Positions 13,671-41,602 of a DNA stretch of 64,000 bases are shown here, piece after piece. Made by a program: the position numbers and the translations under genes. The stretch's first letter is position 1, and each line of letters starts with the position of its first letter. The stretch lies in assembly GCF_009389715.1 (NCBI RefSeq), contig NC_052397.1, forward strand, positions 13,583,355-13,647,354, given 5' to 3'. The notes under the pieces were generated by a model that made no database searches, was not told where the DNA came from, and saw only the letters and a program-made list of their open reading frames with translations. The DNA comes from Phoenix dactylifera (taxonomy: Eukaryota; Streptophyta; Magnoliopsida; Arecales; Arecaceae).

Positions 13671-15391
13671 ATATCCTTCTAAATATTAAAATTTGCATAA
13701 ATGCCCTCCAAATTGACATATATACATGCATGCCCTCATAAAATAGGAATAGCGAATGCCCCGAGAGACACGCACGGTACTTACCGGTGCTATCGGGCCT
13801 CGGAGAAAAGCTATTTTTGTATAAATACCTTTGACATAGCGATTCAGCTGATGTAGTTAGCTGAAATTATATTTATTTAAATTAAAAAAATAATTAAAAT
13901 TATGAAATTATCTTTTTACCTTTGAAGTGGGTAACATGTTAATAAGTCTCGTTGGAAATTAATATCTCTACTTCCTTTTACAAATTTTTTGATCTCCCTC
14001 GATCCTCTCTCACTTTTTCGTAATCAAAATCATTTCCTCGACTTCCTTCTCTACCCTACGCAACCCTTCATTGTATTCTTTTTTTATATGAAATTGGTCA
14101 GATCCTATTTTTAGCTTTATGAAATATAGAAAAGTGTTATGAAACCTTTGCAATATTTATCTTTTAGTGTATGAGCTTTGCAATATTTATCTTTTAGGCT
14201 CGAATAATTTTTCGTATGCATATTGGTGGTTGATTTAATATTACTGTGACAAGATGGGCCCTATACACTAGATTTTTTGTTCTTCTAGAAAATCGAAGCT
14301 TTAAAGAAAAGTGGCTTAAGGTGCACAACGTAAAGTATGACCTTCTACCATATGGCCACAGAGGTTGTTAATAATCCTTCAATGATTTTGCTTGGGGATA
14401 ATTGATATTGTTTTTCCACCTATAAACATAACAATAGCAAAGAAGCTTGATCATTATAATCTATCATGTGTCTTTAAGAGATTCTATATTTTAATGCATG
14501 CCCTTATATATACATCGATAACAATAAATATTACAAGCTATGTTTCGATGAAATAAATATAGTGGTCGTTATAAATGAAGAAGAATAAAGTAAAATAATC
14601 CCATGATTAGTAAAAGAATTTTCAAAACTCTTTGTATTATCCAATTGTTGAATAAATCTTTTTCTTGAGCAATATTTTTACAGAATATTGAGAAGTGGGT
14701 ACTAGACAAATCCGAGTATTAAAATAAGTTAAAATAGACAAAAATAAAGTTAGATTTTTTTTTCATATAAACTGTCCTAAATATATGAAATTGAATAAAT
14801 ACCCACACAAAGTTGTTATTTGCATATATACCCTTATAAATATTTTTTTATATATCTACCAATTAAAAATATTTTAGTTATTTTTAATTTTAAACTGCTA
14901 AATTTTTGACGACATTAGATAATTTAGGTACATATGCAATTAAAAAAAAGTACACACATAAAATAAATATTTAAGAATACATATATAAATATTAATTTTG
15001 AAAAAATATTTATATAAACTTCAATTTTTTAGAGAACATGGACAATAAAAAAAAAATTGAATAATTGAACACTTCTACTTTTCCTAGAGGAGTAAAAATA
15101 AAATGAGTTAGATCTGGATCCAAATCCTAATAAACTCATTCATGCCCGGACCTATTTTATTTCCGAAATCGGAGTCGGCTCACAGATCAAGATACACTGC
15201 CATCACATCGATCACATCCCCAAACGGTTACGGGCCCTCGGAAGCTCCGCGCGCGCGAACCAAGCCCGGGGCTCTGTGCAAAATCCCGTGGGCGCCCCCC
15301 AATCCGCGACGCGCCCGAGCCCCCGCGCCCTTTCCTCGTCACGCTCTCCTCGCCGCCCCAGCCCCCACTATGATATTTCCGTGTCCATCGG

Positions 15392-15398
15392 TATAATA
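15392..15398 (+). promoter_or_regulatory. Possible TATA box of CK2 alpha gene
   Basis: TATAATA stands about 140 bases before the start codon, followed by a CT-rich leader (about 15420-15455) typical of plant 5' UTRs. It is placed by sequence and position only. Confidence 0.3.
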
Positions 15399-15538
15399 CG
15401 ATCGATCGATAGGAGAAATCCTCTGCGCTCTCTCTCTGTCTATCGCTCGCCCTCTCGCGCGAAGGCCCCGACGGCCGTCGGGTGAAGCGGCCGCAGGGAT
15501 CCGCCGCGAGATCTCGTCGGAGGGCCGGCGGCGCTGCC

Positions 15539-30496
<14,958 letters not shown>

Positions 30497-31434
30497 TGGA
30501 GATTCAGGTGATCTTGGTGGCTATACTCTTCAGAATGGATGTTGTCATTGATTTGGGGCACTTATATTTGTATCAACAAGTCTTGCTGTAGTCGCGACCG
30601 GTTGCCTGAGATATTTGCAGTTTCTCTAACCGTTTGATCTGTGTTTGTTACTCTTTGTAATTTATGAATATGAATGCATGTATTAACTCCTACCTTTTAT
30701 CAGGAGAGGGGAAAAACACCTGCATTTTCCTACATGAGCCATTTATACTTGGAAAAAAAAGTTTTGCAGTATTTGTATCTGTGGAAGTGTATCTAATTGT
30801 GTTTTTTTTTGTACCTCAAACCTCAAGTTCCATATGCTCCTGGAGGAATGAATGGGCGAAGAAAAGAAGTGCTGACGGAATAGGTGCTATGAGGTGCCAC
30901 AAATCACACCAGGAGTACCTTATGCTGACGTGGCATGAGGAGGCTTGTCCTATTCACAGGTGTTTGTCAAATCAGAACGTGCCACATCAGCTCCACATAA
31001 AAAGGCAGAACATGTCCTTTTCTGGCTCATAAAATTGTTGAACAATTTGGCAATGCCAATATTTTGGTGATTTTCTGGGCTCATGCAATGAACTTTGCCA
31101 CGGAGATGATTGGGGATTTTTATCACGAAAATGGCGGTCCATCGCATTACACAAGCTTCTGATTAACCCTTCTCACGTGTATTAAATTTGCCAGGCTACA
31201 AGTGATAACAAAACTAAACTTGCAAACAACTTAAGGATTTATAAGTGGATGAGAGAGAGGGTTCCGAAGCGGATTTTGCAGTATTTAGACTAAAGGACGC
31301 TGAAATTCCTTCAGCAAGTCTACGACTTTCAAAAGCATGATCGATAGTAAAAGCTTGCACATCAAAACCAAATTCATAATCAAACAAATCAGATCAAGCA
31401 AAGAAGATAATTTAACAGTGTTAGGATGTCTTTA

Positions 31435-31613
31435 ACGACTATGCGATGGTTTCCATAGTCTATTTGTCTCATCCATATCTTTAATAGGAGGTGCAAGAAG
31501 GCAGGCAGTAGAAGAAGAAAAGGATGTCCTAGGAGTTATAGAACAGCCTCCCATCCTTACGGCCTCTCCCAAGTCGCTTTCCCGATTACTAGATCCTGCA
31601 CGAGACAACCAGA
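31435..31613 (-). CDS. Possible terminal exon of an unrecognised gene
   Basis: On the minus strand a T-rich tract and GTGCAG acceptor lead into an open stretch that reads SSNRESDLGEAVRMGGCSIT, then SSTACLLAPPIKDMDETNRL, and ends in a stop near 31435. Composition looks like protein rather than repeat. The phase fits a donor at about 33611 (ATGG|GTGAGG, minus strand), which follows LRSLMIPLHQLTTSLKPRM. No family is recognised. The intervening 2 kb holds transposon debris. It could also be chance or a pseudogene. Confidence 0.3.
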
Positions 31614-31938
31614 GACAGAAAAGGAGACAAGATATCATCCATAAGTTGTCCAACAGAAATAAGATCTGCTTCAAGATTTGCAACTTAAAGAACTTCAGAT
31701 AAATGAATGGAATGTGCAGCGGATGGAGAGACAGCAATAGAGCCAGCCCACAAACATTGAGAGCATCACCATCAGCATTTTATTTCTACTTCCACAACAA
31801 TGATGCTTTATGTGATCAAAATGTCCCTATTACCTGTCATTTGATAAGTAGCCCTGAATCTAAGACCCCGAATACCTCGAAGGGGGGTTTACTTGAACAT
31901 CTAGCTCCTGCTAGTACCTGAAAAATTTGTTGGATACC

Positions 31939-32232
31939 TCAGGTGATAGATAGGATGATGGAGAGCTTGTAGATGGATGCTGTGTAGCACGTTCTGATTT
32001 GAGTACTAGGAGGCATAGATGGGTAAGTGGTAGCTGTTGGAAAATAAGCCTTGCTTGTGGCCTCTCGAATTTGAGGTCTTTTATTACATTGGGAAATGGT
32101 ATGGCCTATTTCCTTGCAGTAGTTGTAGATAGGCAGCTTCTTGCATTGTGATGACATATGTTCCATCTTCTTACAATTGTAGCATTGGACACTGCTCCTG
32201 TCCCTCCTCAATTTTGTGTAGCCTGCAAGCAA
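31939..32232 (-). pseudogene. Copia-type gag fragment with zinc knuckles
   Basis: The reading frame contains CYNCKKMEHMSSQC, a CCHC zinc knuckle (C-x2-C-x4-H-x4-C). A second, YNYCKEIGHTISQC, follows in which the first cysteine is replaced by tyrosine. Paired knuckles of this kind are typical of the gag region of plant Copia retrotransposon polyproteins. No protease, integrase or reverse transcriptase is seen next to it, so it is a relic. Confidence 0.6.
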
Positions 32233-32518
32233 AATAATATCTGGTGAAGGTGGTTATGAAGATTGAAACCCAGGGTTTAAAGATATGAGATCAGAAAATG
32301 GCTTTATCTAACATGAGAAGAGTTTCTTGATGCATCTAGCATGCTCAAATTCTGGTTAAAACTTCATCAAAAATTGCACCAGTCAAGCGCAGTTGCAGCA
32401 TTCATAAACCATCCAAATTGCTTCACCTGAGCAGTTTGGTTCTAGATTGCCATTTCACACCATAAGGATGACATGCTAGCATAAAAATTCTTGAATGGCT
32501 TGTTTTTTTTTGTTCATT

Positions 32519-32820
32519 TGTGAGGACCCGTGCGGGTATATGTTTAGTCCTATATTGGTTATTCATCGAGAAGATTTTAGGTACTTATACAGAACTAAGG
32601 ATTCCGAAAAAATATCTTCCGGCTAGTTTTTTTCGGTGAGATTCTAAATTGTTACAAATGGTACCAGAGCGAACTCGACCCATAGCCTATGTGAACTAAG
32701 GGACACTGTAGCACGAGTTCATGACTGACCACGGGCCGATCGTGGTATTTGTGATTAGATTTGAATGAATTTAAACTTTTTTCCTGACGAAAATGTTAGA
32801 GCTTTAATGGAGGGAGTATA
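32519..32820 (+). mobile_element. TRIM-like LTR element, copy A
   Basis: A 138-bp LTR (32519-32656) begins TGTGAGGACCCGTGCGGG and ends TTGTTACA. It is followed two bases later by TGGTACCAGAGC (32659-32670), close to the TGGTATCAGAGC primer-binding site complementary to initiator tRNA-Met. About 140 bases of internal sequence end in a purine-rich GGAGGGAG. The 3' LTR is not clearly preserved. Confidence 0.7.
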
Positions 32821-33724
32821 TGAAGATCCTTGTGGATATTAGAATCTAACATCCATGTAATGGCATTTAAATTTTTGATCGACCATTCTCCAGCCTCGTC
32901 CAAATCGCTTGGCTTCACTTTTGAGTCATTCCCCAAAATCTTGTCCCCTATAAGCAAATTTTGAAAATGGAACGCGCACAAACGATAATTTTTGCAACCT
33001 AGCTTAACTATGATGGAATACTTTGATTCAGTAAGCAAGATTTCAGCTCAAGTAGTCATTATATGAAGCCAGGAGATGATTCGAGGGTGAATAAAAATCC
33101 CATTCAGACCTTCTCATTATACATATGGTCACTTCACAATAACGCCCTTATGAACGTGTACAATGCTAAAATGGTCCAATTTACAATGCTACACCAAAGC
33201 AATATAATTTTATGCTCTATGCTTTACATGGAAAACATTGGATAGAATCATAGAATGATGACATCCCAAGCTGCATCTGCTCGGACCGCTATGAAGATGA
33301 TTGAGGACTCAAAAACTCGTTCGTCCACTCCTTTACTCTACTCAAGAAGACAGGAAGGAGATTGCTGCCAATCGAGTTGGATGCAGTCGAACCGGATTGA
33401 CCTGGAACAGCACCAGTGTACTGCCTCTCCATCTCTTATCGCACAGCTTCTATCATCAATCTCTGGCCTCCCCGCCTGTTTTCATGGAAGCAGCTCCAGG
33501 GAAACAAACCTCGAACCAGAGTTGTAAAGAGCCCAGCTGTGCAGTACTTCTTTGCGTACTCATAAGCACAATTCATGCCGATCGTGCTCTCAAAGAAGTC
33601 CTCACCCATTCTTGGTTTTAGGCTTGTAGTAAGCTGGTGAAGGGGAATCATCAGCGATCTCAGATTCACTGTAAATGCAAAATTCAAAGGAATATGTTAG
33701 TAGTTGCTCCAAACTGAATTATTA

Positions 33725-34077
33725 TCACGAGGATTCGTGCGAACGTATATTTAGTCCTTTATCGATTCTTCGTCCGAGAAATCTTGGATATTTATATAGA
33801 ATTAAAAAATTTAAAAAATATCTTTCGGCTAATTTTTTTAAGTGATGCCTTATCCGGCCAATTGCCCGTATGGACTGAGGGACACTACAGTAAGGGCTCA
33901 TTGAGACTGATCACGGACTGATTATGGTACTTATGAATAGATTTAAATAAATTTGAAGCCTTGGCCTGACAAGGACGTCATGGTTTAATCGAGAGAAGTA
34001 TGTGAGAACCCGTACGGTCGGTTAAGCAAGAAGAGTATGACTAGTCTTTTTGAGTGAGGTTATGGGCGGTTATTACA
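33725..34077 (+). mobile_element. TRIM-like LTR element, copy B
   Basis: The same family as 32519: the 5' LTR start is degraded (GAGGATTCGTGCGAACGTAT) and the primer-binding site is lost by deletion. The internal region (GGACACTACAGTAAGGGC) is retained. A 3' LTR start TGTGAGAACCCGTACGG is seen at 34001, after a GAGAGAAG purine tract, and is internally shortened. Confidence 0.65.
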
Positions 34078-34518
34078 GTGTCATTGGCTCTTCTTGTTGA
34101 GAAGAGGAAAGCCAATTATGCACCACCCCTTCAAGAATTAAGGTACATATGCTATTATTTGATTTATTTTTTTAAAAAATTGACAATCATAGAAGAATGA
34201 AGAAAAATAAAAAAGAAAATGTAAAATGCATGACGCCTTTATTAGAGAAATATATATGTAATTCGATTTTCATACTTACGGGATGACTCCTCGATGATAG
34301 GTAGGTTGGGATCAAACTCAAAGCCTCAAAAAAAAAAAAAGATGTTGCTGCATTTTGCATAGAAAAATCATTGTTATGATCACCGAGACTAGTTTTCACA
34401 ATTGCACGATCCCTACATGATGGAAAGATAGAGTAGAATGGCATGGTATACTGATTCTCTCACTGCCGCCTCTATATTTTACTTCAGACTCCGGCCAATA
34501 TGGAGTGGATGGCCAATT

Positions 34519-35120
34519 TATAGCTCAAAACTGGCACTAAATACATTGCATCTAAGACGAGTGAATCCAAAACCAAATCCCAAAATGGTTCAAGATACAG
34601 AAAATTTTGGGTACACGAAATCTCAAAATGGATCTGAATATACAATGAGTGAATCCATTACCAAATCTAGTAATTAATGGCATAGTTACATGGCATCTAG
34701 CGTGAGCTAATCGAATACCAAATCTCAAAATGGCTCTAGATACATCGCATCTAGCGTGAGCGAATCCAACACCAAATCTAAAATGGTTCTAGATACATGG
34801 CTCCTAGGGTGAGTCAATCCAATGCCACATCTGAAAATGGTTCTAGATACGCGGAATCCAGAGCAAGTGAATATATGGTCAAATGTCAAAATTTTTCCGG
34901 ATATACAATATCTAGGGACTTAATACCAAATCTTAAAATGGTTTTAGGTGTAGATATCTAGGGTAAGTGAACCCAATACCAAATCTCAAAATAGCTCCCA
35001 ATAGATGACAACGAGGGAGAGTGAATCCAATGCTAGATCTCAAAATGGTTCTAAATATAGAGAAAATCTAGGATAAGCATATCTCATACCAAATCTCGAA
35101 ATGGTTCTAGAGACAGAAAA
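34519..35120. repeat. Degenerate array of ~54-bp tandem units
   Basis: About 11 units share a core ACCAAATCTCAAAATGGTTC followed by TAGATAC...TCTAGGGTGAGTGAATCCA. The 'AAATGG' core falls at about 34726, 34781, 34835, 34888, 34934, 34989, 35043 and 35098, a spacing of 46-55 bases, with older diverged units to the left. A stray unit stands near 35300-35362. No open reading frame spans the array. Confidence 0.85.
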
Positions 35121-36355
35121 AGAAATACTTTGGTGAAACCATTATGCACAAACGAAAAGTTTATCAAGTTCATACTTGCTGATTTTGCAACTCATCAATG
35201 AACTAACCTCCTTGTTTGGTTGCAAATTCCATGAGTTACGTCAATCCCTTCCTGCCCCATGGCAAGAGAATTATTTTTCTGTGCATATTATGGGAGCCTC
35301 CAATGCCAAATTTCGAACTGGTTCGAGCTTATAGGGTGAGTGAAACCAATACCAGATCATTCCCCCTAAAACCTTGCCATAATTTCTTTGTTTATGTTGG
35401 TTTTTAGATCCACAAATATATGTGCATGAAGGCACCTTTGCATCAATATCCCCATCAAGATGGGAGAGGAGCTTGTTCAGAGAAAATTTAAACGAGTTGC
35501 TCATGTAACAATTAATAAGACAACGTTTCGACAAGAATTGAATGGATCTAATACATTACATTTTCAAACTCATAAACCTTTTTTTTATCTCATTGTCAAT
35601 AAGTTAGGTTAGAGGATCAATGGATAAGAGTTAATTGGACTTGGTTTATTAGTCTCATCGAACCATTTTAAAGTAGGCCATGTAAATTCTAATGGCCGAA
35701 AATTTTTCTTACTTATCTGAAGGCTAAGATTAACTCTATAAACAATTAAAAACAAAGTTTCTGTCTCAATACGTTTGGTGGCAGTATAGTAGGTATACTC
35801 AGTATTGTGCGGTACGTATCAGTACAGTGAATCTTGTTTGAAAGGCGATCAAATCCAATAGCAGCACCTTCATGTATATCAAATCTAATGGGTAAGATTG
35901 ATTAGGATCTCGTAAGCCTATAAGAAGACTATAAATCTAAGAATTTAGTCACTGCATGCAAGTAGTTGTAGTTCCATAAAATCTCTTCCTTGCAATTACC
36001 TAGGCACGCAAGCTCCTAGGTAGGGTATATACCTTGGCCTAGAGAGATTGGACCTATAGGCAAGCAATCTCTTTCGAGCACGAGTATGGTGTCTTGGTGG
36101 TAATCACAAGTTCCTTAGGCAGTGGCAACTTTGATCAACATACTATGTCGACAATAATCCTCCATTGGTGATTAGAGAGTAGTGCAACCGGATCTATGGC
36201 TGTCATTTTTGCTCTGTTCCAATTATCCTTGCCAGTTCTTGTTGACCATGGAAATTAATCTGCAGCGTTTGGTGCATGCCTTGTGCCATAAATTTGAACT
36301 TCTTGCAGTTGATAATCTTCGGCAAAAGCCCATGCCATCTAGTTGACAGTGCATG

Positions 36356-36503
36356 GAGTGAAAACTAAAAGCAGAACAGAGAAAAGGGGGGCAGAGGAAA
36401 GATAGTTTTTCTGTTGATTTGAAGCTCAAATAGAGTGAAAAATAAAAGCAGAACAGAGAAAAGGGGGCAGAGGAAGATGGTTTTTCTGTTGATTTGAAGC
36501 TCA
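36356..36503. repeat. 77-bp tandem duplication
   Basis: Two adjacent copies (36356-36432 and 36433-36503) of a segment containing AAAAGCAGAACAGAGAAAAG and TTTTTCTGTTGATTTGAAGC. They differ by a few bases and short indels, so the event is fairly recent. Confidence 0.9.
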
Positions 36504-37781
36504 ACCACAGATAGAAGCTTGTTTTCAACTTTGTTGGGGAAGGTAAGCATTGGCTATGCACTACTCTTGTTATGATTGATTTGTTGTTCGCACCCTTTGC
36601 ACAAGCCAACTGAAATTATCAGGATGGATGACCATTTTCAAAGAAGAATTTGTCTATCAAACCTTGTACATGAAAAGGTTGAGCATCCACCTAGTCGGCA
36701 AGATTGAGCTACTCCATCGTTGATCTTTAGATTTAGTTAATGATCCATCTAAGTTTACCATGGGAACAGACTCATTGCAAGCTTGTCTAAAAGTACTCTG
36801 ACCAAAACCCCTGAAGCAGGGGGACCATTCACCCTCATGAAATATCTAACCTGAAGAAAAAGATGACTAGAGTCCCAGTCGATGGATCAAACCATCATGG
36901 AGAAAAGGGTGAGATGCAGGAGTGCATGGGTTTTCCCAGGAGTAAATTCGGATTTAGCTACTACTGCATTCAAGGACGCATGGAGGATGTAGTGAGAAGA
37001 AGCTTCTGAAACTTGCACCAGCCCTGAATGCATCTTCGTAAGACGAGAGGAAGGTGGTAGGGTATGTGAGTGTTTAAAGCTGTGCGGAGTTTCCTACTAT
37101 TGGTACTTTGTTGTTTCATTCTCGCAATGAATCAATGGCCATGATTCCATCAACCAATAAGCAAATGCCTAAGAGTATATTATAATCGGATCAAGAATTC
37201 ACAAAATCTAATTTTCTATGATTTTTAAGTTAAATTTTCTGATTGGAATGGAAAGATTATATCTCCAAATAAGATTATATATCCAAATTCAGAATATATG
37301 TTGAAACAGTTGACTAAGTTTAAATGATCGACCTGCCAAGAAACATAGTATGCGCTTATCTTCCATAGTTCCGCGAATATGTTGATACAACATGGTTCAA
37401 TTTTCGGAGGCTTCTGATGGTTAGTGCCAGGCTTGACTGTTGGGACAAAACTTCGGGCCTGTTTAAGGTTCAATTTGGTTTGCAGGGAAACACTGACAAA
37501 CAGGAACCCCACTTACAACACTAACTCATAGTTTCTAATTACTGTTTCAAGACTAGCGAGAGCTTAAATATTTTTTCGAAAAGCAATGGAAAGAAAGAGA
37601 ATCGTAAGGATATGAAAGAGTGCAATTCAGCATAATATAAACTTATCAATCTTAGCATCATCTTTGAGTGTTCATTGATGCTGTTGTAGGTAACATCATA
37701 AATATAGCTCCACCTGCCTTCCGGCTTTCTATACTTTTCTACAATAGCTTCCCTCTCCAGGGGTAGTAGATCGTGTAATGT

Positions 37782-40700
37782 TCAACATCCAAAATCATAA
37801 GGGACTAGTCCTTGCAGCTCCGGCCCATTAAGTCTGCTGTTGTTTTCAAAACTGAAATGCCAAAAGGAAAGAGAGAGGCAAACATTCAGATATTGCTAAG
37901 ACTATGATTTAGTAATAAGAACTTTGATGCCTCCATATAGCAAGAAGAGTAAAGAGTTAGCATATTAAGGTAATAAAATTATATCATTCATTTACGGTCA
38001 TCCAAGCTACTGAACTTTCTGATAGCCTAGATAGCGAATGTATATTCTGCAGTCTCATATAAACAAGAAATTGTACATGTTTACAGGAAAATTGAATAAA
38101 ATTCACAGCACTACAGTGTAAATGTTTATGTACACAAATTCGTGATCCACATTACAAGTTCATATGCACAACTTGAGATGCTTCCATTACATCACATTGG
38201 AATGGAAGCTTTCCACAGAGTGACAGTCTTTAGTATATAATGGTTTCTCTTTGTTAAAGATAGAAGTTGGTGAATTATCTCTAGGCAGGCTCACATGACA
38301 TCATGACCATACATCATGCAGGCGATACACCAACACTTGCATGAGATGTTCAAGCCCCGCATTGTTGTAAATGTCAGGTTGGCATTCGTTGGTTCACAAA
38401 CCATGGATGCAAAAGAGATGGCCTTGCACTCTTACAAGCAAGAAACCACATATGCTTGCTCTTAAACAAGGTGAGAGGCAGGATAGTTGATTCAACATGT
38501 TAACATCAACCAAATTTTAGCCATCAAACAAATGGACGACTTCTTTGCACCAAGATTTGACCACAGGTATTAACAACAATACAACAACATTATCCTGAAA
38601 ATACATGCATCAATTATAACCTAAAGATGATCTTGCAACTCAGATCTAAATAAAATGGTTTCATGAGACATTTGTAATAATTTTTCAGCAACTGATGCCC
38701 CTTCAACAATAACTGAGCAATGAAATCTCACATGAAACCACCTAAGGACCATAGCTTCTGATCTATAAGGTGATTTGGAGTCGTTGGAGATGCTGTTCAT
38801 GTGCTAGATGAAAAACAGTTGATTAGCCTTTTTAACAAGCTTCATCCCCCCTCATAACTTTGAGGATCAAGGCATTATTGTCAAAAAATAACATTCTACC
38901 CTCTTTTGCATTGGCACATGGTTCCCAGAACTTTGATAAAAGATGTGCTTGTCATGAACACTATAAGGTCAATTGGTGAGCAGAGAGACCTACCATATTC
39001 ACCATGCAGTCTAAGACATGCAGTTATGTAGCGACCTCCCAAGGTTCTGGAAAAGGGGGTGAAAGGCAAAGATTTGATCCATTGTAAAAGCCAACTTCGG
39101 AAATTGCCTATTACAAACTTCATGTTTTCAAAGAGTTCACTTTCTTTCAAGTGATCATGATGCTTTATAGGGTGACTGATTAATGATCAAGATTGCAGTG
39201 AATGAAAATTCAGAATAAAGAAGATCTTAGGATGTTAATCAATTTTCTTCTGCTTTGTTATTAAGTTTCTTTGCATGTATTCACCATTTCAAACCTATAT
39301 GTTTATTAACTGGTAAAAATTAGTTAGTGCATTTAAGTTTTGAAGCATACCTATGGGATAAAGAAATGTGCAGCTTCGATTATATTCTTATCTTGGTGCT
39401 CTAACCCCATAGATTCAGCTTCCTATTGGCTCACTGAATAAAGTCTTGAAGCTTACCTTGAAGATTTGACTGAGCTCTTGACTGTTAATCATGAAGTGTT
39501 CAACTAATGATGGTATCCAAAAGTTATCTAAGATAAATATCCATACCTTTTATGCATCATAAGTTCTCATTAAATATGCTATCTTTGTTATTTGAAATGC
39601 CTTCTTTAATACACACCAATTACTATCGCCGGCTAGATTCAAGGGCTACCTCTTGCTATTTTCTTCTTAAGTTATCCCCTTTGTAACTAGTTATTCTCCA
39701 AATTACTCTTCTCCATAGGACAAGTTTATTTCCTGACATGAAAAATCTTGATGGAAGAAATTTTTGCTCACATGAAAACAGGAATTTCTTCCTGTTAGTC
39801 AGTCTCCTCTCCAGTCCGTAACCAAAAATAAAACAAATAAGATATCATAGTTTCATGGATGTAACTACGTCTATGCATCCACATCAGAACCTGCAGCTCG
39901 ACCAGATTATATATTACTTCCATGATCTCCAAGAACCTGCTCCAATTCTTTACCGGACCAACTTACATCATTCAAATATAACTCCAACTCCACAAGTCAT
40001 ACTGATGGTTCACCCTGATTTAGCTACAGGAGTCCTGCCATTTGATTTTTCGCTCACCTGAGCTCAAGCAATTGAGTTTGCTGAGACACGCAGAGAAAAC
40101 TAATGATCATATCTTCTCACCACAGTTAGATTTTATCTAGCCCTGGGGGTCCTAGAGTCTAATTAGATGCATCCGCAAATAAGACTTCATATGCATGAAC
40201 ACTTAATAGACATTAGACGCATGGGAGAATAGAGGACCACCATATATACATATATGGTGACTTTACCAACTCAGCCAGTTGGTATCCTATACTCTTAATA
40301 TGCCCTTGATCACTCTACATTCTGCTTTCATCATATTCAAGAAAGATCAATAATACAAACATCTAAAGTCAAAGTATTTTGTGGGTGATTTGAAAAGTCT
40401 AAATTAGAAGTTAAATAGTTCTATATCATATTAAAGATGGGTTTTTCCATCATTACCTTTGGAAGGGGAAATTGGTGAACGGGCCATCGACCGGAATGGT
40501 TCCACAAAGATCATTGTTGGAAACATCACTGCAGATATCAAAAGCACCAATTCAACACTGAATCATAAAGTCATGCAAAGAAGCTACAAAAATGGTTTCC
40601 TAGTTAGTTCTTCTTACAAGACTTTTAGGTTCGAGAGAGTGGCAAGCTCTCTTGGGATGGATCCCGAAAGCTTGTTGTTGTTCAGACGCCTGTATCAACC

Positions 40701-41576
40701 ATTTCCACAAAAATTAAAGGTGAAACTTTCAGACCAAATCTTCAATTATAACATTAGAAAAAAAAATTAAAAAAAACTTTTCTATGACCACCAGGAAATT
40801 GTCAATCTTACAGGAATCGGAGCGCTTTCAACTTGGCCAAAGACTTGGGGATTTCTCCCTGCAATCGGTTTCCGTACATATCCATGCTGATGAGGCTCTT
40901 CAAATTGCCCAATTCTTCAGGGATCTTCCCCTCGAAGTTGTTCCTGTAAAGCTCCCTGTATTCACCGAGCCAAATCCAACACCAACCATCAACAAAAATC
41001 CCATCTTCGAACCAAAAACATGCATCCAAGGAAGCAAAGATTAAGACGTAGAAGTGCTCACAGATACTGAAGGTGCTGGAGGCGGCCGAGCTCGGGACCC
41101 AGAGGACCAGAGATGTTGGAATTGCCCAAATCCCTGAAAACCAAAAGAAAAAAGGCGTCGTTTTTAGGTAAACAACGAAGGAATTACTTGGAGGCAAGAG
41201 GAAGGGGGGAAGTAAGGGGCGGACAGGCGGATGACGCGGTTGCGATCGTCGCAGGTGACATGGAACCAAGTGCAAGGGTTGACGAGGGTGGGGTCCCAGC
41301 TCTGGAGCACGTTGGTCGGGTCGGAGAGCCTCGCCCTCAGCGCATGCAGCGCCTCCCCTGTTTGTCATTAACTAATCAGTACTAGGAGAAGATCAAAGAT
41401 CAAACAGAGTCAAGTTTCTCGCTTCCTGGTCGGAAGAAAGGCAGGGTGGTAGAATCCATTAAATTAGAAAGAGAAAGAGATGAGAGGAGAAGTGGAGTAC
41501 CTTCGGAGTTGGTGGAGATGGCAGGATACACAGCAAGGAGAAGAAGGAAGGAGACGAAGCGGAGCCGGGACGCCAT
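37782..41576 (-). CDS. LRR1: Secreted leucine-rich repeat protein (LRR1-like)
   Basis: A small extracellular LRR protein resembling the ectodomain of SERK-type receptor kinases, without a membrane anchor or kinase. Relatives are linked to defence and cell-surface receptor complexes; the function here is inferred. Exons on the minus strand: 41576-41501, 41357-41225, 41133-41062, 40955-40812, 40689-40618, 40528-40457, 37851-37782. They total 639 nt and give 212 aa. The start gives a signal peptide ([20 protein letters not shown]). An LRRNT domain follows ([13 protein letters not shown] ... [16 protein letters not shown]). About five LRRs come next, with exons of 72 or 144 nt that each encode one or two repeats, such as [20 protein letters not shown] and [20 protein letters not shown]. 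The tail [12 protein letters not shown] ... [14 protein letters not shown] is family-typical. A (TC)n run lies immediately before the ATG in the leader. Intron 6 is 2.6 kb; the last exon is the family's usual short one. No defect is seen. Confidence 0.95.
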
Positions 41577-41602
41577 GAGAGAGAGAGAGAGAGAGAGAGA
41601 GA
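41577..41602 (-). repeat. (GA)n in LRR gene 5' leader
   Basis: About 12 GA units (TC on the coding strand) lie directly next to the LRR start codon. A second run lies near 41732-41749. CT-rich leaders are common in plant promoters and may matter for expression; that is inference. Confidence 0.8.

Larger units (their letters stand above)
12076..15538. other. Intergenic region between TAF4b and CK2 alpha
   Basis: This holds the TAF4b 3' UTR (from 12076), a (TA)n microsatellite, a truncated LINE and a very AT-rich stretch (about 13850-15110) with no gene seen. Phrases such as 'atccttctaaata' and 'gcataaatat' recur, which points to degraded repeats. From about 15140 the base composition switches to GC-rich, marking the CK2 alpha promoter and 5' UTR. 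Confidence 0.6.
30497..37781. other. Intergenic, repeat-rich region between CK2 alpha and LRR gene
   Basis: After the CK2 alpha 3' UTR (about 30497-30700) this region holds two TRIM-like copies, a Copia-type gag fragment, two exon-like pieces of an unknown minus-strand gene, an array of ~54-bp units, a 77-bp tandem duplication and part of a GGTACC-type repeat (about 35774-35848). No complete gene is recognised. About 35850-37770, apart from the 77-bp duplication, shows nothing I can name. Confidence 0.6.

Noticed and set aside
38896-39150. 84-residue minus-strand open frame in LRR intron 6
   Set aside because: No recognisable motif, no acceptor/donor that keeps the LRR frame; the LRR gene is complete without it.
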